From positions 1 to 55,941 of the forward strand of contig DCTZ01000031.1 in NCBI GenBank assembly GCA_002329485.1: 55,941 nucleotides of DNA. The letters run 5' to 3'. This DNA is from Caryophanales bacterium UBA1427. GTDB lineage: Bacteria; Bacillota_I; Bacilli_A; ML615J-28; CAG-313. Shown one piece after another: positions 8,483-15,975 of this stretch. How positions within the stretch are numbered: position 1 is the first letter of the stretch; each line of letters opens with the position of its first letter. The notes below the pieces were generated by a model. That model searched no databases. It saw nothing but the letters and a program-made list of their open reading frames with translations, and was not told the origin of the DNA. Both the position numbers and the translations under genes were made by a program.

Positions 8483-9721
8483 ATGAAAATAATCAAAGGG
8501 AACGAAACATATTTAAAAGAGATAATGGCGCTGTTAGACGAGGTAAAACAAGATCCCGCCAAATTAACCGATTGGGACGATGATTACCCGGACGAAGAAA
8601 TCATCAGGGAAGACTTAAATACCAAAAAAGCAAGACTTTTGCTGATTGACGGTGTTTTGGCCGGGTATGTAGCCATGTCCGATACCGACGAATACTTAAG
8701 CCGGATTTTCCCGCACCTCTCCAAAGCGGCCTTTTTGTCGCGTTTGGTCATCAAAAAAGCTTACCGAAAACAGGGAACCGCTTATCGTTTTTTAAGCGAA
8801 ATTGAAAAAGAAGCCGTGCAGTTGGGGTATCAATACTTTGGTATCATAATTACTCCGGGAAATATCCCTTCCATCGCTTTGGCGGAAAAACTCGGTTTTC
8901 GGTTTTATCGGGAAGAAGAATTCGAGTGGGGCAAAGCCCTGGCTTATTATAAATCTTTGGAAATGTACTACCGTTTCGTTTCCTGGAACGTCAACGGCTT
9001 AAGGTCGATTATGACCAAAGGTTTTCCGGATTTCTTAAAACTCGTAAATGCCGATATCGTGGCCCTGCAGGAAATCAAGATGTTTTCTTCGCAAGCCGAT
9101 TTCAGTTTTCCGGGGTATCATGCCTATTGGCACAGCGCCGCAAAACCCGGCTACTCGGGAACTTTGGTGCTTACCAAAACGGAACCGTTAAGCGTTAGTT
9201 TCGACTTTCCGTTCGGCGAACACCCCAAAGAAGGACGCATTATCACCCTGGAATATCCGGATTTCTATTTTGTTTGCGTCTATGTGCCGAATGCCCAACG
9301 GGACTTAGCCCGCCTCGGTTACCGGATGCAATTCGAAGATGACTTCCGGAAGTTTCTGACGGAACTTGACCAAAGAAAACCGGTAATTGCCTGCGGCGAC
9401 TTCAATGTTGCCCATCAGCCGATCGACTTAAAGAACGCCAAAGCCAACGAAGGAAATGCCGGCTATACGATCGAAGAACGGACCAAAATGACGGAACTTT
9501 TAAACAGCGGTTTTATCGATTCGTTTCGGGAGCTTTATCCCGAAAAAGTCGAATATACCTGGTGGAGCTATCTTTTGAAAGCACGGGAACGGAATATCGG
9601 TTGGCGGATTGACTACTTTCTGCTTTCTGAGCGGTTGCGCCAGAAGTTGGTCGACAGTTTCATCTTAAACGATGTCCTGGGAAGCGACCACTGTCCGGTG
9701 GGAGTAATCCTTAAACGCTAA
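8483..9721 (+). CDS. Fused GNAT acetyltransferase and exonuclease III-type AP endonuclease
   Basis: One reading frame of 412 residues joins two whole enzymes. Residues about 1-158 are a GNAT acetyltransferase (acetyl-CoA loop near KKAYRKQGTAYRFL, terminal block GNIPSIALAEKLGF). Residues about 161-412 are an ExoA/XthA-family AP endonuclease with every key motif: SWNVNGLR, LQEIK (metal Glu), YVPNAQRDLARLGYR (Tyr), GDFNVAH (Asp, Asn) and GSDHCPV (Asp, His). The junction reads straight through with no stop; the endonuclease would otherwise begin at the Met codon at 8963, which has only a weak ribosome site. The start is ATG 8483 after AGGTGG (8472-8477); a GTG at 8474 lies inside that site. A TATAAT at 8455-8460 is the likely -10. 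The acetyltransferase substrate is unknown. Confidence 0.8.
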   Translation: MKIIKGNETYLKEIMALLDEVKQDPAKLTDWDDDYPDEEIIREDLNTKKARLLLIDGVLAGYVAMSDTDEYLSRIFPHLSKAAFLSRLVIKKAYRKQGTAYRFLSEIEKEAVQLGYQYFGIIITPGNIPSIALAEKLGFRFYREEEFEWGKALAYYKSLEMYYRFVSWNVNGLRSIMTKGFPDFLKLVNADIVALQEIKMFSSQADFSFPGYHAYWHSAAKPGYSGTLVLTKTEPLSVSFDFPFGEHPKEGRIITLEYPDFYFVCVYVPNAQRDLARLGYRMQFEDDFRKFLTELDQRKPVIACGDFNVAHQPIDLKNAKANEGNAGYTIEERTKMTELLNSGFIDSFRELYPEKVEYTWWSYLLKARERNIGWRIDYFLLSERLRQKLVDSFILNDVLGSDHCPVGVILKR

Positions 9722-9732
9722 CGGAATGCCCT

Positions 9733-10425
9733 ATGGAATACCACAGCATCAACGATACCTCGATCGGCCGTCAAAAAGAAAAATCCCTTCATTTGCTTCT
9801 CAAAAGGCACTTGTGTCCGGACGAAACCAAACACGAAGTCAAAATCAACAATTGGATTGTGGACATTTTCAATCAGGGCATCATTACCGAAGTGCAGACA
9901 GGCAATTTCCATCAGATGAAAAACAAACTGGCCTCGCTTTTGCCCGAATACAAAGTACGGATCGTTTATCCGATGGCCACCGAAAAAATCATTCACTGGG
10001 AAAACCCGGAAACCGGCGAAATCACCTCGCGTAAATCGCCCAAAAAAGCCCATCCTTTGCGAATTTGCAAAGAGCTATATTTCATCCGGGATTATCTGAA
10101 CCACCCCAATCTCGAAATCTTAATCGCGATGTGCAAAATCAACGAATATCGGATGCTGGACGGATATTCGAAAAACAAAAAGAAAGGGGCTACGAAAGTT
10201 GACCAAATCCCGGTCTGGTTCGATGAAACAATTTCCCTGACCGCCAAAGAAGATTACCAAAAGTATCTTGAGGCCCTTCCACCCAAGTTCAGCGTAAAAA
10301 CTTTCAAGTCCCTTATGCCTTTATCGCCCAAGGAAGCGGTCCTTGCCATCCAGGTGTTAAAAACCGTCGGAGCGATTTCCTTCGTGGAAAAAGCTGGCAA
10401 AGCATATATCTATTCGCTTAAATAA
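9733..10425 (+). CDS. Predicted ExQ-type nuclease-like protein
   Basis: Soluble protein of 230 residues with no assigned function. Residues about 5-90 resemble a PD-(D/E)XK nuclease core: an N-terminal helix with a conserved Glu (EKSLHLLLKRHL), a strand with Asp (NNWIVDIF) and a strand with ITEVQTGNF, where ExQ replaces the usual ExK. A SRKSPKKAHP basic segment follows. The C-terminal part (about 165-230) looks like a winged helix. I recall this arrangement in uncharacterised Bacillota proteins. It begins 11 bases after the AP endonuclease fusion and shares its terminator, which suggests a DNA repair or maintenance setting. Ribosome binding is weak and probably relies on coupling. Confidence 0.5.
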   Translation: MEYHSINDTSIGRQKEKSLHLLLKRHLCPDETKHEVKINNWIVDIFNQGIITEVQTGNFHQMKNKLASLLPEYKVRIVYPMATEKIIHWENPETGEITSRKSPKKAHPLRICKELYFIRDYLNHPNLEILIAMCKINEYRMLDGYSKNKKKGATKVDQIPVWFDETISLTAKEDYQKYLEALPPKFSVKTFKSLMPLSPKEAVLAIQVLKTVGAISFVEKAGKAYIYSLK

Positions 10426-10426
10426 A

Positions 10427-10455
10427 AAAACACCAAGAAGTGTTCTTGATGTTTT
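10427..10455. terminator. Bidirectional terminator between converging genes
   Basis: Near-perfect hairpin: AAAACACCAAGAA (10427-10439) and TTCTTGATGTTTT (10443-10455), GTG loop. A and T flanks allow it to stop transcription from both sides. Confidence 0.75.
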
Positions 10456-10457
10456 CC

Positions 10458-10715
10458 CTATTTGGATGATTGACTTTCCTTGATGGCTTTTACCAACTGA
10501 TCGGTGCAACTGGTATCACGGTTGCCACAAGGGTTGCCATCGAGTAAGGTTATGATTTTATTGATGGGATAACCATCAATCACCTTCGCAATGGCGCTTA
10601 AATTGCCTTTGCATCCACCATAAAAACGGAGGTTGGTCAGTTTATCGTCGTCCGTTATGTCAAAGGTAATTTTTTTTGCACATACACCATGCGGACAGTA
10701 CTCAACATGTCTCAA
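10458..10715 (-). CDS. TSCPD-domain protein (TIGR03905 type)
   Basis: Small protein of 85 residues that is nearly all TSCPD domain. Six cysteines sit in conserved spots: YCPHGVC, YGGCKGN, GNPCGNRDTSC. This Cys-rich domain also occurs at the C-terminus of some ribonucleotide reductases and probably binds a metal. Its role as a stand-alone protein is unknown. The start is TTG at 10715 (reading RHVEYCPHG) with GAGGTGG 5 bases upstream; the longer frame back to 10787 crosses the promoter and is not used. It is transcribed away from the cysteine desulfurase gene. Confidence 0.75.
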   Translation of the reverse strand: MRHVEYCPHGVCAKKITFDITDDDKLTNLRFYGGCKGNLSAIAKVIDGYPINKIITLLDGNPCGNRDTSCTDQLVKAIKESQSSK

Positions 10716-10734
10716 TGCAACCACCTCAGTTAAT

Positions 10735-10763
10735 AGTATACCCCCTTTTAAACGGGATTGCAA
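10735..10763 (-). promoter_or_regulatory. Sigma-A promoter of the TSCPD gene
   Basis: On the minus strand TTGCAA (10763-10758) and TATACT (10740-10735) are separated by 17 bases, just upstream of the GAGGTGG ribosome site. Confidence 0.75.
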
Positions 10764-10832
10764 AAGTATTGCTTTTATATGTATCACAGAAAGAAAAAAG
10801 AAGAAAAAAAGAAAGAATAAGGATTGATGAAG

Positions 10833-11957
10833 ATGATATATTTAGACAGCGCGGCGACAACCAAGCCTAAACCGGAATATTTGGAATTATATCAGAAAAC
10901 CCATCTGAATTATTGGCATAATTCGAACAGCCCTTATCAACCGGGGCAAAGAGCCGAAGCTGTTTTGGAACTGGCCACCGAAAGACTTGCCAAAGCCCTG
11001 AATGTGCCGAAAACCCACCAAATCCTTTTTACGAGCGGCGGCACCGAAGCCAACAATTTTGCGATTTACGGTGTATGTAACAATTATCTGAATCAAAAAG
11101 GAACAATTATTACGACCAAAATCGAACACCCTTCGGTATTGGAACCGTTTGTCGATTTTGAAAAAAAAGGTTTTAAGGTTTATTATTTGGATGTCGATTC
11201 CGACGGAATCGTAAATCTTGAACAATTGCAACAAGTTCTATCAAAAGATACCATTTTAGTATCAATTCAATGGGTTAATAATATAGTGGGAGCGATTCAG
11301 CCAATTCGAAAAGTTTGCGAAATTTTGAAAAAATTTCCGAAAGCCAAACTTCATGTGGACGGCATCCAGGGCATCGGCAAAGTCGAAATGGATTTTAACC
11401 TTCAGGACGTCGATTTATTTACAATCAGCGCCCATAAAATTCACGGTTTGAAAGCTTCGGGAGCTTTGATTTACAATTCCAAGCTTGCCTTGAGTTTGCC
11501 GCTCAAAGCTTCTTCCACCCAATATCCGGGAACGATGGATATCGGAAAAGCGGTTGTTTTGGCAAAAGCGGCCGAAGATGCGCTTAAAAACCAAAAAGAA
11601 AACTACGAAAAAGCGCACACCCTGCATCGGTTTTTGTTCCGGGAATTGGCCCAAATTCCGACCATTGCCATCAACGGCGGAATAAACAATTATTCGCCTT
11701 ATTTGCTTAACTTCAGCGTCTTGGGCAAAAACTCCGAAACCGTCATGCATTATTTGGAAAGTTTTGATATATATGTTGCGACTGGAAGCGCCTGCAGTTC
11801 CAAACTGAAAAAACCTCAGGCCACGGTTCTTGCCATGACCAAAGATGAAGCACGCGCGCTTAGTTCCATTCGGGTAAGTTTGTCGAGCGAAAACACCGTC
11901 GAAGAACTTCGGTTTTTGCTAGATAAGCTCAAATTATTTTGCCCGGAAAAACAATAA
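10833..11957 (+). CDS. nifZ: Cysteine desulfurase partnered with ThiI
   Basis: PLP enzyme of 374 residues that takes sulfur from cysteine as a persulfide. The PLP lysine is in SAHKIHGLK (about residue 201), and the persulfide cysteine is in ATGSACSSKLK (about 320). MIYLDSAATT at the N-terminus is typical of the family. The start is ATG 10833, 9 bases after AAGGA; the ATG at 10827 and a TTG at 10824 are too close to it. It lies 28 bases before a thiI gene whose product lacks its own rhodanese domain, the arrangement of B. subtilis nifZ-thiI. Its main job is therefore probably sulfur delivery for 4-thiouridine in tRNA. Confidence 0.85.
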   Translation: MIYLDSAATTKPKPEYLELYQKTHLNYWHNSNSPYQPGQRAEAVLELATERLAKALNVPKTHQILFTSGGTEANNFAIYGVCNNYLNQKGTIITTKIEHPSVLEPFVDFEKKGFKVYYLDVDSDGIVNLEQLQQVLSKDTILVSIQWVNNIVGAIQPIRKVCEILKKFPKAKLHVDGIQGIGKVEMDFNLQDVDLFTISAHKIHGLKASGALIYNSKLALSLPLKASSTQYPGTMDIGKAVVLAKAAEDALKNQKENYEKAHTLHRFLFRELAQIPTIAINGGINNYSPYLLNFSVLGKNSETVMHYLESFDIYVATGSACSSKLKKPQATVLAMTKDEARALSSIRVSLSSENTVEELRFLLDKLKLFCPEKQ

Positions 11958-11985
11958 TGAAAGGTAGAAAGAATAGGTAATTTAC

Positions 11986-13200
11986 ATGGAAAAACATATA
12001 TTGATTCGTTACGGCGAATTGAGTTTAAAAAAATCCAATCGCAATCAATTTACCCAAAGAATCATCCAACATATCAAAACCGCATTGGCCCATTTTCCGA
12101 ATTTGGTTTTTCAAAACAAAGGACTTCGTTATTATATCGTTTTAAACGATCATGACCCAGAAGAAATCATCCCTATCCTTAAAAAAATCCCGGGAATTTA
12201 TTCGTTCAGCGTGGTCTATCGTTGCGAGTCCGATTTGGAAAGCATTAAAAATGCGGCTTTGGAAATCATGCAACAGGAGCTTGCCAAAGGCAAAAGGACT
12301 TTTAAAGTCGAAACCAACCGCGCCTATAAACAGTTTCCCCTTACTTCATTGGAAATTTCCCAAACGGTGGCAAGTTACTTGTTCAAGTCGCTTCCGGATT
12401 TAAAAGCCGATATGCGTCATCCCGATTTCACGCTATTTTTGGATGTCCGGGATGAAGGAACATATATCTATACCGAAGTCATTTTGGGAATGGGCGGTTT
12501 TCCGGCCCATATTCAGGGCAAGGGATTGTTGATGGTAAGCGGCGGCATCGACAGCGTGGTAGCGGGTTATTTGGCCATCAAAAAAGGCGTCGAAATCGAA
12601 GCTGTCCATTTTGCCTCTCCGCCTTACACAAGCGACAATGCTTTGCAGAAAGTAGTCGATCTTTTGGAACAGCTTGCTCCTTACACTTTAAACGGCACTA
12701 TTTTGTTACATGTCGTACCGTTTACCACCCTTCAACAGCTAATCTACCAATATGTCAGGGAAGATTACGGTATTACCATCATGCGAAGAATGATGTATCG
12801 AATCAGCGAACGGCTGGCTAAAAAAATCCAAGCCGAGATTATCATCAACGGCGAAAGCATCGGCCAGGTGGCAAGCCAAACCTTGGAAAGCATGAGCGTC
12901 ATCAATTCGGTTGTAACCATGCCGGTAATAAGACCTCTCGCGATGATGGACAAAGAAGAAATCATCAATATTGCCAGGGATATCGGAACTTACGATATTT
13001 CGATTCGTCCTTTCGAAGATTGTTGCACCGTCTTCGTTCCTCGCCATCCGCAGATCAAACCGCGCCTGCATGTCGCCGAAAAAGAAGAACAAAATTTTGA
13101 TTTTGAAAAATCGGTGGAAGAAGCGATGAAAAGAATCGAAACCATCGTCCTTTCTACCAAACAACATTACCAAGTTGTGGGGCCAATCGATTTGTTTTAA
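11986..13200 (+). CDS. thiI: tRNA 4-thiouridine synthase ThiI (short form)
   Basis: Cytoplasmic enzyme of 404 residues that activates U8 of tRNA with ATP and exchanges oxygen for sulfur. It has the N-terminal ferredoxin-like and THUMP region (about 1-165) and the PP-loop SGGIDS (about 185-190). The C-terminal rhodanese domain of E. coli ThiI is absent, as in Bacillus, so the persulfide should come directly from the neighbouring desulfurase. A DCCTVF cysteine pair near residue 345 may take part in sulfur handling. A thiazole role is not supported, since no thiamine gene is nearby. Confidence 0.9.
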   Translation: MEKHILIRYGELSLKKSNRNQFTQRIIQHIKTALAHFPNLVFQNKGLRYYIVLNDHDPEEIIPILKKIPGIYSFSVVYRCESDLESIKNAALEIMQQELAKGKRTFKVETNRAYKQFPLTSLEISQTVASYLFKSLPDLKADMRHPDFTLFLDVRDEGTYIYTEVILGMGGFPAHIQGKGLLMVSGGIDSVVAGYLAIKKGVEIEAVHFASPPYTSDNALQKVVDLLEQLAPYTLNGTILLHVVPFTTLQQLIYQYVREDYGITIMRRMMYRISERLAKKIQAEIIINGESIGQVASQTLESMSVINSVVTMPVIRPLAMMDKEEIINIARDIGTYDISIRPFEDCCTVFVPRHPQIKPRLHVAEKEEQNFDFEKSVEEAMKRIETIVLSTKQHYQVVGPIDLF

Positions 13201-13249
13201 ATAGTGGTAAATTTCGCATAATCCGCCTAAAACTACCAGCAGAAAATGA

Positions 13250-13279
13250 TTATAATTTCACCGAATGTGGTACATAATA
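13250..13279 (+). promoter_or_regulatory. Candidate sigma-G (forespore) promoter
   Basis: CATAATA (13273-13279) fully matches the sigma-G/F -10 consensus CATnnTA. TTATA (13250-13254), 18 bases upstream, matches 4 of 5 positions of the -35. It lies directly before the spore protein gene, as expected for forespore expression. Confidence 0.5.
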
Positions 13280-13301
13280 TCATCGACAGGAGGTGAAATC
13301 A

Positions 13302-13526
13302 ATGAACAATTCATCTTTCAACACTTCAACATCCAATACTTCAAGCAAAAACCGTCTTGTTGTACCAGGTGCTGAAAATGCTCTTTCGCAAATGAAAAAC
13401 GAAATTGCGAACGAATTGGGTGTTCAATTAGGTCCTGACACTACTGCCCGTCAAAACGGAACAGTGGGAGGAGAAATTACCCGTCGGTTAGTCGCAATGG
13501 CTCAATCACAATTAAAAGGTAAGTAG
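13302..13526 (+). CDS. Alpha/beta-type small acid-soluble spore protein
   Basis: DNA-binding spore protein of 74 residues that coats and protects the forespore chromosome and is degraded at germination. Both family blocks are present: the GPR-protease region MKNEIANELGVQLGPD and the DNA-binding block ARQNGTVGGEITRRLV. The N-terminal Asn/Ser/Thr-rich tail is variable, as usual. ATG 13302 follows AGGAGGT (13288-13294). The gene has a forespore-type promoter upstream and a strong terminator downstream, so it is expressed alone and highly. It is firm evidence for an endospore former. Confidence 0.95.
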   Translation: MNNSSFNTSTSNTSSKNRLVVPGAENALSQMKNEIANELGVQLGPDTTARQNGTVGGEITRRLVAMAQSQLKGK

Positions 13527-13558
13527 TGATGATAGATTTTTCATTAATCTGATTTCAT

Positions 13559-13594
13559 AAAAAGTGTCAAGCATTTTTCCGTTGACACTTTTTT
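13559..13594 (+). terminator. Terminator of the spore protein gene
   Basis: Arms AAGTGTCAA (13562-13570) and TTGACACTT (13582-13590), extended by flanking A and T runs, followed by TTTTATTTTT. Confidence 0.85.
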
Positions 13595-14249
13595 ATTTTT
13601 GTCTTATAAATAGGTGTGGTTTTACGTCCGGAAGACAAAAGTCCTTCTGAAAGAAAATGTTCAATATTACGTCCTTTTTTAACATCGGGAATTAATGTTT
13701 AGATTCTTTGAGTGGTTAAACCAGGATATTCAAACATTTTTATAACTAATTTACTTGTAAAGACGAGGTTAAATTCTCGGCCTTATTTACTTTTTATTCA
13801 ATTCAGTTAACGATTAGCGAGGGTAACAGTTAAAAAAGGTAGACAACGTCATCCGAGACCGTATCCAAAAATTAAAAAACGGTTAGAATCAAAGCAACCG
13901 AATAATGTGATGCACATAGTCGTTTTTTAAGGAATTTTTATTGCAAAGGAAAAATAATTCTTTAATAACATATTTAATTTTTTGGTTTGATTATTTAAAA
14001 CTAACTCTTTAAAAAAATGTGGTATAATATACATAAGCAAATTTTGAAAATGAAAAAGACTCCCTGTTTTATCGAGAATTTCTTGTTTCCCAAGTTCCGA
14101 TTATTTAAAGTAATCACCACTCGCTTTGGTCATTTACATTTAAAGTAACAGATTTAGGAATTTTTGAAGCTGATATTATTAAATAAAAAACACCTTAAAA
14201 AAGGATAAAAAATCCCTTGCCAAAACACAAAAAAATGAAAGGTGGACAG
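13595..14249. other. Gene-poor region of about 650 bases
   Basis: No intact gene, rRNA, tRNA or recognised riboswitch is visible, and base composition is more AT-rich than the neighbours. A minus-strand frame from 13782 to 13567 is interrupted by one TAA (13701-13699) but reads like protein (for example FEYPGLTTQRI before the stop and IPDVKKGRNIEHFLSEG after), so this may be the remnant of a decayed gene. A TATAAT preceded by TGTGG lies at 14023-14028, about 220 bases before the next gene, and could start a leader or small RNA. No terminal inverted repeats of a mobile element were seen. Confidence 0.4.
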
Positions 14250-14885
14250 ATGATGAAGAAAATAAACATTCCCGATACTTACGAGGAAGCATTGGCCCGA
14301 AAAAAGGAAGTTTTGGAATTAATCAATGCCTACAATGAAGCAATCCTGAACGGCAATCCCCCTACGATGTCCGACGAAGAAATCGATCTATTGCAAGAAG
14401 AATTCCAAGTTCTGAACGATTTGGTAATCGAAAAAGAACATGACGAAAACGGGGAAGTCGTATATGAAGAACAATTTACCGATGAAGGAGTCATCATCAA
14501 AAAAAAAGAAAGAAAACACACCCTTTTGGACGAAATCAATCCGATTATTTATTTATACATGTTAGTCCTTCTTTGGTTTTCTTCTTGGATTATGATTCGG
14601 GTTATCGGTTTCGCTTTCCTAGTCGAAACCTTTTCCTGGGAAAAAGATTTGAACGCCTACAGAAACGCGACCGAGTTTTGGATTTGGATTCGCACTTTGT
14701 TGCCTTTTCTTGCCTATCTTATTATCCTGATTGGCTTGGATTTTATTTTTTGTTTATTCTTTCGCAAAAAGAAGACACAAAGAGTCTTTCTAAAATGGTG
14801 GATTGTCGGCCACAGCATCTTTACTCTGATTAATTTTGTCGTGGCTGTTTCACCGATATTAAACCGTTTGTCGACCAATTCATAA
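14250..14885 (+). CDS. Membrane protein of unknown function
   Basis: Protein of 211 residues that I do not recognise. The N-terminal 95 residues are soluble, charged and Glu-rich, with helical stretches. The C-terminal half has three hydrophobic segments (about 102-125, 146-170 and 185-205), each bounded by basic residues such as FFRKKKTQR. The start is ATG 14250, four bases after AAAGGTGG (14238-14245); an in-frame TTG at 14217 has no ribosome site. A methyltransferase gene follows 24 bases later, so the two may be co-transcribed. Confidence 0.55.
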   Translation: MMKKINIPDTYEEALARKKEVLELINAYNEAILNGNPPTMSDEEIDLLQEEFQVLNDLVIEKEHDENGEVVYEEQFTDEGVIIKKKERKHTLLDEINPIIYLYMLVLLWFSSWIMIRVIGFAFLVETFSWEKDLNAYRNATEFWIWIRTLLPFLAYLIILIGLDFIFCLFFRKKKTQRVFLKWWIVGHSIFTLINFVVAVSPILNRLSTNS

Positions 14886-14909
14886 ATTATTTCAAATAAG
14901 GGGAAAAAA

Positions 14910-15650
14910 ATGAACCAAATAACCTCGGTCAACAACCCGCTGATTATCGAAACAGCCAAACTGAAAATAAAAAAATACCGCGACCGCCAAAAAGCTTTTT
15001 TGGTCGAAGGTTATCATTTGGTTGAAGAAAGCTTTCGCTTGGGTCTATTAACCAAAGTGTTTGCCTTGAAAGCCGATGATTTGGAGATGTTTTCCTGTCC
15101 CGGGTATTTGGTAAACGAAGCAATCATCGCCAAACTTTCTACGACCAAATCGCCTCAACCCATTATCGGGGTTGTTGCAATGCCCAAAACCGAAAATACT
15201 CGGTTTAAGCGCATTCTTTTGCTTGACCGTCTTCAAGACCCCGGCAATCTGGGAACGCTGATCAGATCGGCTGCGGCTTTGGGGATGGATGCCATCATTG
15301 CCAGTTCCGATACGGTCGATTGTTACAACGAAAAAGTTATCCGTTCGACCCAAGGGGCGCTTTTTCGGATTCCCATCCTTTACCGCGATTTGACAAAGGA
15401 AATCGGAAAACTTAAAGAAAAAGGTTTTACAATTTATGGCACCGGATTGAAAGGCGGAATAAAACCGAAGCCGGTTGAAAAACAGGACCGTTATGCTTTG
15501 GTGCTCGGAAACGAAGCGCAAGGGGTAAGCCCGGAAATCAACCGGCTCGTCGACCGAATTCTGATGATACCGATGCAAAACGGCGTGGAATCGCTCAATG
15601 TCGGGGTAGCCGGCGGAATTCTGATGTATTGCTTAAACCAAGACCAATAA
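14910..15650 (+). CDS. SpoU/TrmH-family rRNA 2'-O-methyltransferase
   Basis: SAM-dependent RNA ribose methyltransferase of 246 residues with the SPOUT knot. An N-terminal substrate-binding domain (about 1-90, VEGYHLVEE) precedes the three SpoU motifs: QDPGNLGTLIRSA, LVLGNEAQGVSP and a final IPMQNGVESLNVGVA. The layout matches the YsgA/RlmB group that modifies 23S rRNA; the exact nucleotide cannot be read from sequence. It ends before a bidirectional terminator. Confidence 0.85.
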   Translation: MNQITSVNNPLIIETAKLKIKKYRDRQKAFLVEGYHLVEESFRLGLLTKVFALKADDLEMFSCPGYLVNEAIIAKLSTTKSPQPIIGVVAMPKTENTRFKRILLLDRLQDPGNLGTLIRSAAALGMDAIIASSDTVDCYNEKVIRSTQGALFRIPILYRDLTKEIGKLKEKGFTIYGTGLKGGIKPKPVEKQDRYALVLGNEAQGVSPEINRLVDRILMIPMQNGVESLNVGVAGGILMYCLNQDQ

Positions 15651-15698
15651 AAGCAATTTTTTTAGAAACCTTTTTTAAGCAAACTATAACCAATAAAA

Positions 15699-15729
15699 AA
15701 ATCCTTTTGGTTTGAACCCAAAAGGATTT
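15699..15729. terminator. Bidirectional terminator
   Basis: AAATCCTTTTGG (15699-15710) pairs perfectly with CCAAAAGGATTT (15718-15729). An A run before and T-rich tract after serve the converging methyltransferase and DUF1858 genes. Confidence 0.8.
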
Positions 15730-15735
15730 ATTTTA

Positions 15736-15957
15736 TTAGGTCAGTGTAAAACCGTGTCTGGCAAAGACGTTTTTCAAATGTTCCATGCTGATGTCGTTTA
15801 ACTCTGAAAATTTGTTCAATGTCATCAGGCGTCCGACGGTTTTAAGAATTAAGGGGCTTTCGATTTTTTCGTATCCCAAACTTAACAGAATTTCTTTAAT
15901 CTCCGGATAAGTTTTTATCAACTCCGCAAGCGATGTGTGGATGGAGATGTTGGTCAA
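15736..15957 (-). CDS. DUF1858-domain protein
   Basis: Small cytoplasmic protein of 73 residues made of one DUF1858 domain, as at the N-terminus of ScdA-type proteins: a helical fold with ELIKTYPEIKEILLSLGY and the closing FARHGF. The start is TTG at 15957, 7 bases after AGGGGTG. It is 18 bases downstream of the kinase-like gene and likely in one transcript with it. Function unknown. Confidence 0.7.
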   Translation of the reverse strand: MTNISIHTSLAELIKTYPEIKEILLSLGYEKIESPLILKTVGRLMTLNKFSELNDISMEHLKNVFARHGFTLT

Positions 15958-15975
15958 AAAAGTTCACCCCTTTAA

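Noticed and set aside
13595..14249. Insertion sequence remnant
   Set aside because: No terminal inverted repeats, target duplication or recognisable transposase motif could be seen; only a weak protein-like frame remains.
13595..14249. tRNA, tmRNA or 6S RNA gene in the gene-poor stretch
   Set aside because: No GTTCGA-type T loop, no CCA end and no long closing stem were found by eye on either strand.
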